Source: Nitrospirota bacterium
Lineage (GTDB): Bacteria > Nitrospirota > Nitrospiria > JACQBZ01
Assembly (NCBI GenBank): GCA_016201865.1
Contig: JACQCA010000039.1
Span: forward strand, 1-64,000
DNA: 64,000 bases
Reading direction: 5' to 3'
How positions within the stretch are numbered: the stretch's first letter is position 1; the number at the start of each line of letters is the position of its first letter. The notes below the pieces were generated by a model. That model worked only from the letters and a program-made list of their open reading frames with translations. It was not told the origin of the DNA and ran no database searches. Below, in pieces: positions 59,404 to 64,000 of the stretch. The translations under genes were made by a program, and so were the position numbers.

Positions 59404-61593
59404 TTAAAAAACAAAAGACGTCGCTCGCGAGAGCTCGGACGGCCGGAGGGTGATCATGAAACCGAACTGATGCCGATCCGGGAGTTGCTGATAAGAAACC
59501 GCGACCCCCAGGCACTGGCCGATGTACTTTAAACCGTAGTCGATCTCGGCAAAAGCCCTATCCTTAACATCGTAGTAGGCGCGAGCAGACAGGATGATTT
59601 TCCCCGGCAACTCGATCTTCGTGTCTCCGGTGAGAAAACGGAGCAGAGGGCTCGGTTCGCTGAACCAAAACGTCCGGTCCGACGGATTCAACGGGTCGAA
59701 GATATCCCCCCTCGGGTTGATCGCGCCCTCGCGGGTGTAGCGCTGTCCGACCCCGACCGCCCACGGCGGCAACGGGCGCGTTTGCAGATCGGTATTAAAG
59801 GAGACCGTCTCATTGCGGTAGAGATTATAAAAGACGTCCAGATCCGCGGTCGTTTGAGAAAAAGGACGCAGGACGAGCTCCGACCGGACGTTCGAAAACG
59901 GCCGCGTCGGGCCGGGACCGTCCTCAAGCCGTTTGGCATGGATGTCGTAACTCTGCGTGAGTTTCCAAAAAACCCATTCCCGCACGGACGGCTTTTCCGG
60001 ATCGGCCCGGTCTTCCCAGGCGAGGCGGTTGGTAAGCGAATACGTCACGCCGTTCTTTCGGGGAAGCTGATCCACGTCGTCGAAATGGGGCAGTCGGGTT
60101 TGATCTATTAAAGGAACGTATTCATAAATCAGCGCCGGCTCAAGGGAATGGACGGCCCGACCGGAGCCGGAGGTCTCGAATGTTCGATACAGGCGCATGT
60201 TGGCGCCCACGTCCAGGACCTCAACGCCCCGTTGCGTCGGCGAGTCGGACTGAAGATTGCGGCTGTACCAGGTCTCCCGGTAGCCGGCGCGCGGTGTGAT
60301 CACGAGACCGCCGAGGTTCAGTCTCGTCCAAACACGCGGAAAGGCATCCAGGCGTTGGGCGCGAATCAACCCCGCCGCCTCGTCCTCTTTTTCACGCCAG
60401 AAGTTGACGGCCGTCGCATCCAGTCCGGCATACAGGGGGAGATCTCTTAGACGATATTCCCGCAGGGTGTAGCCCAGTTGGGGCAATTGCTGAAGGGTGG
60501 TGTTGCTTGACGTCACCAAGTCCCGCGTCATGCGGGCGAGAAGGGTGATCTCCTGGTTGTCCCACCGACGAAAAACGACGAAGGTCGATTCCAGGCTCTG
60601 CCGGACACGATCCGATGTCGCCGTACTTAAGTCCCGAAACTGATGGATGTCGCTGACGAGATGGATATTCAACCGGGCCTGAACGTCGGGACCGAAGCGT
60701 TGGATGTGCCGGAATTCCGTTTCGCTCCGGCGGCTGTCCGTCATGTGGTCGTCAAAGAAGGTGTAATGCAGTTGCCCCTCGGACTCCCGGCTGAGCTTAT
60801 AACGATATTCCAGGCCCGTTCCGGTCCCGCGGATGCTTCGATAGTCCAGCGACAAGGTCGCATCCTCACTCGGGCCGATCGCCCAGAAAAAGTCCTGTCT
60901 CACCCTCAATCCGTCCGCCGTGTTGTAGCCCAGTTGCGGGACGAGAAAACCGCTCTGTCGCGTCGTCTTCATCGGGAGAACAAAATAGGGCGTGTACAAG
61001 ACCGGGATATCTTTGATGTAGAAAACCACATCACGGGCCGTCAGGTATCGGCCCAGGTCCGCGCGGGCCGTGCGTCCGCGGAACCTCCAGAGCGGAGTTT
61101 CCCCTTCGGCCGTATCGCAAGACGTGGCGGACCAGGTCTTTAATTCATAATGATCCTCCCCGCTCTTGTCCATCTGCGCCGCATGGAGGGTGTAGTTCTC
61201 CTTTTTGACAAAGAGCCGTCCCGGCGCGGCCGTGCCGTCTTTGGTGCGGAGGTTGAACCGGAGCCGATCCGATGAAAGCGTATCGTCCGCATCCCGCAGC
61301 TCGGCATGTCCGTCGGCCTCGGCCAGACCGGTCTGATGGTCCAGTACGACATGATCGGCTGTCAGATGGACCGATCCTTGAATCATGCTCACGGAACCGT
61401 CCGCGATGTAGCGATCCTCGTCTTTAAGGTACTGGAGCTGTTCGGCCGTGATCTCGATCGGCGCCTCGCTGTTTTTCGAGCCGTCGGAGAATCGAAGCGG
61501 CATCTGCGCAAGCGATGGAGGAGAGAAATAAAGACAGAACAACAAGACGGATGTCACGGATATCGATCGAGTACGCCGCAGGCGGTCCGTCAT
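59404..61593 (-). CDS. lptD: LPS-assembly protein LptD (OstA)
   Basis: 729 aa; OstA-like N-terminus (ITAEQLQYLKDEDRYIADGSVSMIQG), barrel C-terminus DRHQFGFMITLRP. Confidence 0.92.
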   Translation of the reverse strand: MTDRLRRTRSISVTSVLLFCLYFSPPSLAQMPLRFSDGSKNSEAPIEITAEQLQYLKDEDRYIADGSVSMIQGSVHLTADHVVLDHQTGLAEADGHAELRDADDTLSSDRLRFNLRTKDGTAAPGRLFVKKENYTLHAAQMDKSGEDHYELKTWSATSCDTAEGETPLWRFRGRTARADLGRYLTARDVVFYIKDIPVLYTPYFVLPMKTTRQSGFLVPQLGYNTADGLRVRQDFFWAIGPSEDATLSLDYRSIRGTGTGLEYRYKLSRESEGQLHYTFFDDHMTDSRRSETEFRHIQRFGPDVQARLNIHLVSDIHQFRDLSTATSDRVRQSLESTFVVFRRWDNQEITLLARMTRDLVTSSNTTLQQLPQLGYTLREYRLRDLPLYAGLDATAVNFWREKEDEAAGLIRAQRLDAFPRVWTRLNLGGLVITPRAGYRETWYSRNLQSDSPTQRGVEVLDVGANMRLYRTFETSGSGRAVHSLEPALIYEYVPLIDQTRLPHFDDVDQLPRKNGVTYSLTNRLAWEDRADPEKPSVREWVFWKLTQSYDIHAKRLEDGPGPTRPFSNVRSELVLRPFSQTTADLDVFYNLYRNETVSFNTDLQTRPLPPWAVGVGQRYTREGAINPRGDIFDPLNPSDRTFWFSEPSPLLRFLTGDTKIELPGKIILSARAYYDVKDRAFAEIDYGLKYIGQCLGVAVSYQQLPDRHQFGFMITLRPSELSRATSFVF

Positions 61594-61625
61594 CGCGACT
61601 TCCCCGGGAAAATTTCTCGCCGCAC

Positions 61626-62933
61626 TTATCCTCTTAGGGTGGAAGGCTGCGCCGATCCCTTGAGATAGGATCGCGCCTCGCCGATGGTATAGAGAGATCC
61701 CGTCACACAGATCCGGTCCTCGGTTCCCGCCGCGGATCGGGCATACCGAACGGCCTCCGATACGGGCTCTCGGACCGTCACGCGCGCCGGATATCGTTCA
61801 AGACGACGCTTCAGGTCTTCCGTCGTCGAAGCCCGTTCATGCTGCGGCCGCGTCACGACCATCTCGTCGGCCAGGGGAACGAGCTCGGCCAAAATGCCGT
61901 CGATATCCTTGTCGCGCAGTATTCCCAGCACAAGAATCAGCCGGCCGGGGCGCGACGGTCGCGATTCCTCGAGGAAGACCCGAAGGGTCCGGGCCCCGGC
62001 GGGATTGTGAGCCCCGTCCAAAATGACGGTCGGCCCGGAATCGGCCGGCGAAACGATCTCCAACCGGCCTTCCCATCGAACCGTCTTTAACCCTCGCCGG
62101 ATCGAAGCCTCGCCGATGTCGGCCTCCTGCCGCCCCAAGAGCTCCAGTGCGGGCAGAGCGCAGGCCGCGTTCAACAGTTGATGCCGGCCCAAAAGAGCGC
62201 AATTCAGATCCGCAAACGACCTCTGAATGCCCTCGTATCGAAACCGCTGCGGTGAGACTCCCGCCACGCGCACCTCGGCTCCGACTCGATACAAGGGGGC
62301 ATTCCGTTCCCGGCTAACGTCCCGGATCACGTTCAGGGCCTCCGGCCGGTCGGCCGCCGTGACAACCGGGATCCCCGGCTTGATGATCCCGGCCTTCTCG
62401 GTCGCGATCATCTCCAGGGTGTCTCCGAGATAGGCCTGATGGTCAAAATCAATATTGGTGATGACGGAGACAAGCGGCGTCAAGATGTTGGTGGCGTCAT
62501 ACCGTCCGCCCATTCCCGCTTCAGCCACGACGAAATCCACGCCGGAATCCGCAAAATACTGAAAGGCCATGGCCGTCGTGAATTCGAAAAAAGTCAACGG
62601 GAGATCGGCCACGGCGGCGCGCAGCCGCTCGGTCAATCGGGCTGCCTCGTCCGGGGGGATCGGCCCGCCGTTCACGCGGATCCGTTCGGTAAAATCGATG
62701 AGATGAGGCGAGGTGTAAAGGCCCGTGCGGTAACCGGCCGCTTCAAGAACGGCCGCGATCATGGCTGCGGTCGACCCTTTGCCGTTGGTCCCGGCGATCT
62801 GGACGGACCGAAAGCGCCGATGCGGTTCGGCCAGGGCCGTCATCAAACGCCGAATGTTTTCAAGTCCCAGTTTGATGCCGTGCCGCTGCAGACTGTAGAG
62901 ATAATTGATCGTTTTTGAATAGGAGAGGGTCAT
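61626..62933 (-). CDS. folC: bifunctional folylpolyglutamate synthase / dihydrofolate synthase
   Basis: 435 aa; IAGTNGKGSTAAMIA, DGAHNPAGA. Confidence 0.95.
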   Translation of the reverse strand: MTLSYSKTINYLYSLQRHGIKLGLENIRRLMTALAEPHRRFRSVQIAGTNGKGSTAAMIAAVLEAAGYRTGLYTSPHLIDFTERIRVNGGPIPPDEAARLTERLRAAVADLPLTFFEFTTAMAFQYFADSGVDFVVAEAGMGGRYDATNILTPLVSVITNIDFDHQAYLGDTLEMIATEKAGIIKPGIPVVTAADRPEALNVIRDVSRERNAPLYRVGAEVRVAGVSPQRFRYEGIQRSFADLNCALLGRHQLLNAACALPALELLGRQEADIGEASIRRGLKTVRWEGRLEIVSPADSGPTVILDGAHNPAGARTLRVFLEESRPSRPGRLILVLGILRDKDIDGILAELVPLADEMVVTRPQHERASTTEDLKRRLERYPARVTVREPVSEAVRYARSAAGTEDRICVTGSLYTIGEARSYLKGSAQPSTLRG

Positions 62934-62960
62934 GCGGCGTCGCTTGTAAGGCCGGTGGCA

Positions 62961-63794
62961 TCACGCACTGAAAAACGTCAGAAGCTTCGTCAGGGTTTGC
63001 TTCATTTTTTTGCGCTCGACGACGAGATCGACCATGCCGTGATCCAGGAGGAACTCGGAGCGTTGAAATCCTTCCGGAAGCTGTTGTTTGATCGTCTGCT
63101 CGATCACGCGGGGGCCGGCAAAACCGATGAGGGCCTTCGGCTCCGCGATAATGATGTCGCCCAGCATCGCAAAGCTCGCCGTAACCCCGCCGAAGGTGGG
63201 ATCGGCCAGGATCGAGAAGAACGGGACCTTCGCCCGCCCCAGCCGCGCCGCGGCGGCCGAGGTCTTCGCCATCTGCATCAGCGAAAGGATCCCCTCCTGC
63301 ATCCGCGCCCCGCCGGACGAGCTGACCAGGATGAGCGGCCGGCGCCGGTCCAAGGCCTTCTCGGCCGCCCGGACGATCTTTTCGCCCACGACCGAACCCA
63401 TGCTGCCGCCCATGAAGGAGAAATCGAACACGCCCAGGATCACGGGCCGCTGGTTGATCGTCCCTTCCCCGATGACGATCGCGTCCCGCCGACGACTCTT
63501 GTCTTGAGCCACCTTCAGCCGGTCCCGGTACCGCACCGAGTCCTTGAAGTTCAACGGATCCATCGGAGAAAGCCCCCGATCCCATTCCTTGAAGCTGCCC
63601 TCATCTAAGATCAGCGCGATCCGCTCGGAAACTGAAATCGGAAAGTGATAGTTGCACTTGGGACAGACCTTGGCGTTCTTCTCGATCTCCTTCCGGTAGA
63701 TCACCTCTTTGCAACTGTCGCACTTCTGCCAGAGGCCTTCGGGAATCCGGAACCGCTTCCCCTCGCCCGATCTGTCTTTTTTAAACCAGACCAT
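62961..63794 (-). CDS. accD: acetyl-CoA carboxylase carboxyltransferase subunit beta
   Basis: 277 aa; [30 protein letters not shown] zinc finger, [20 protein letters not shown]. Confidence 0.97.
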   Translation of the reverse strand: MVWFKKDRSGEGKRFRIPEGLWQKCDSCKEVIYRKEIEKNAKVCPKCNYHFPISVSERIALILDEGSFKEWDRGLSPMDPLNFKDSVRYRDRLKVAQDKSRRRDAIVIGEGTINQRPVILGVFDFSFMGGSMGSVVGEKIVRAAEKALDRRRPLILVSSSGGARMQEGILSLMQMAKTSAAAARLGRAKVPFFSILADPTFGGVTASFAMLGDIIIAEPKALIGFAGPRVIEQTIKQQLPEGFQRSEFLLDHGMVDLVVERKKMKQTLTKLLTFFSA

Positions 63795-63813
63795 CTCTCG
63801 AATCAGCTCCCCC

Positions 63814-64000
63814 TCATACCGTAAATGTCTGGCCGTCTCTCAACAACCGGACGTTTGGAATCTTCAGCGCCTTGATCTCGGCCGTCAGGAGTTCGACGTA
63901 TTGCGGCTTCATATGATAGACATACAGCGGGATATCCGGTCTCCCGATCTTGGCGAACTCCTGCGCCAGGAGCCGCGGCGTCAGGTGTCCGCTCTTGACC
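63814..64000 (-). CDS. C-terminus of an MBL-fold / cyclic-nucleotide phosphodiesterase-like hydrolase (truncated by window edge)
   Basis: Read by eye: ...[61 protein letters not shown]. Confidence 0.6.
   Translation of the reverse strand, partial: VKSGHLTPRLLAQEFAKIGRPDIPLYVYHMKPQYVELLTAEIKALKIPNVRLLRDGQTFTV

Overview
64 kb window from a GC-rich Gram-negative bacterial chromosome. LptD, a porin, c-type-heme motifs and gene content suggest a Nitrospirota-like organism, but taxonomy is inference. Most of it is core metabolism: purF/purL/purQ, purS/purB, nusB, ribH/ribAB, recG, rpmB, corA, tyrS, lpd/gcvH, ndk, lptD, folC, accD, plus tRNA-Phe and tRNA-Gly. The most striking feature is a roughly 20 kb chemosensory locus lying between purQLF and purS-purB. 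It contains CheY, GAF, CheB, CheR, a HEAT-repeat protein, a Zn-ribbon receiver, a CXXCH-containing MCP, CheW, a second MCP, two paralogous exported proteins with a 33-aa small ORF between them, a second CheW, a REC-GGDEF protein, a MerR/porin pair, CheA, a second CheY and a DUF4388/GAF protein. Other notable signals: (a) a RelB/RelE-like toxin-antitoxin islet bounded by the 3' end of an intact SDR gene and a second 43-bp SDR 3' end that differs only by synonymous substitutions; (b) a VOC-family gene collapsed by an internal deletion to 33 codons; (c) a likely frameshifted large exported protein ending in a CFI-box-like C-terminus; (d) a perfect 15-bp inverted repeat inside the porin coding sequence; (e) several dispersed intergenic repeats. 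All calls were made by reading the sequence and the supplied translations; no database searches were run.
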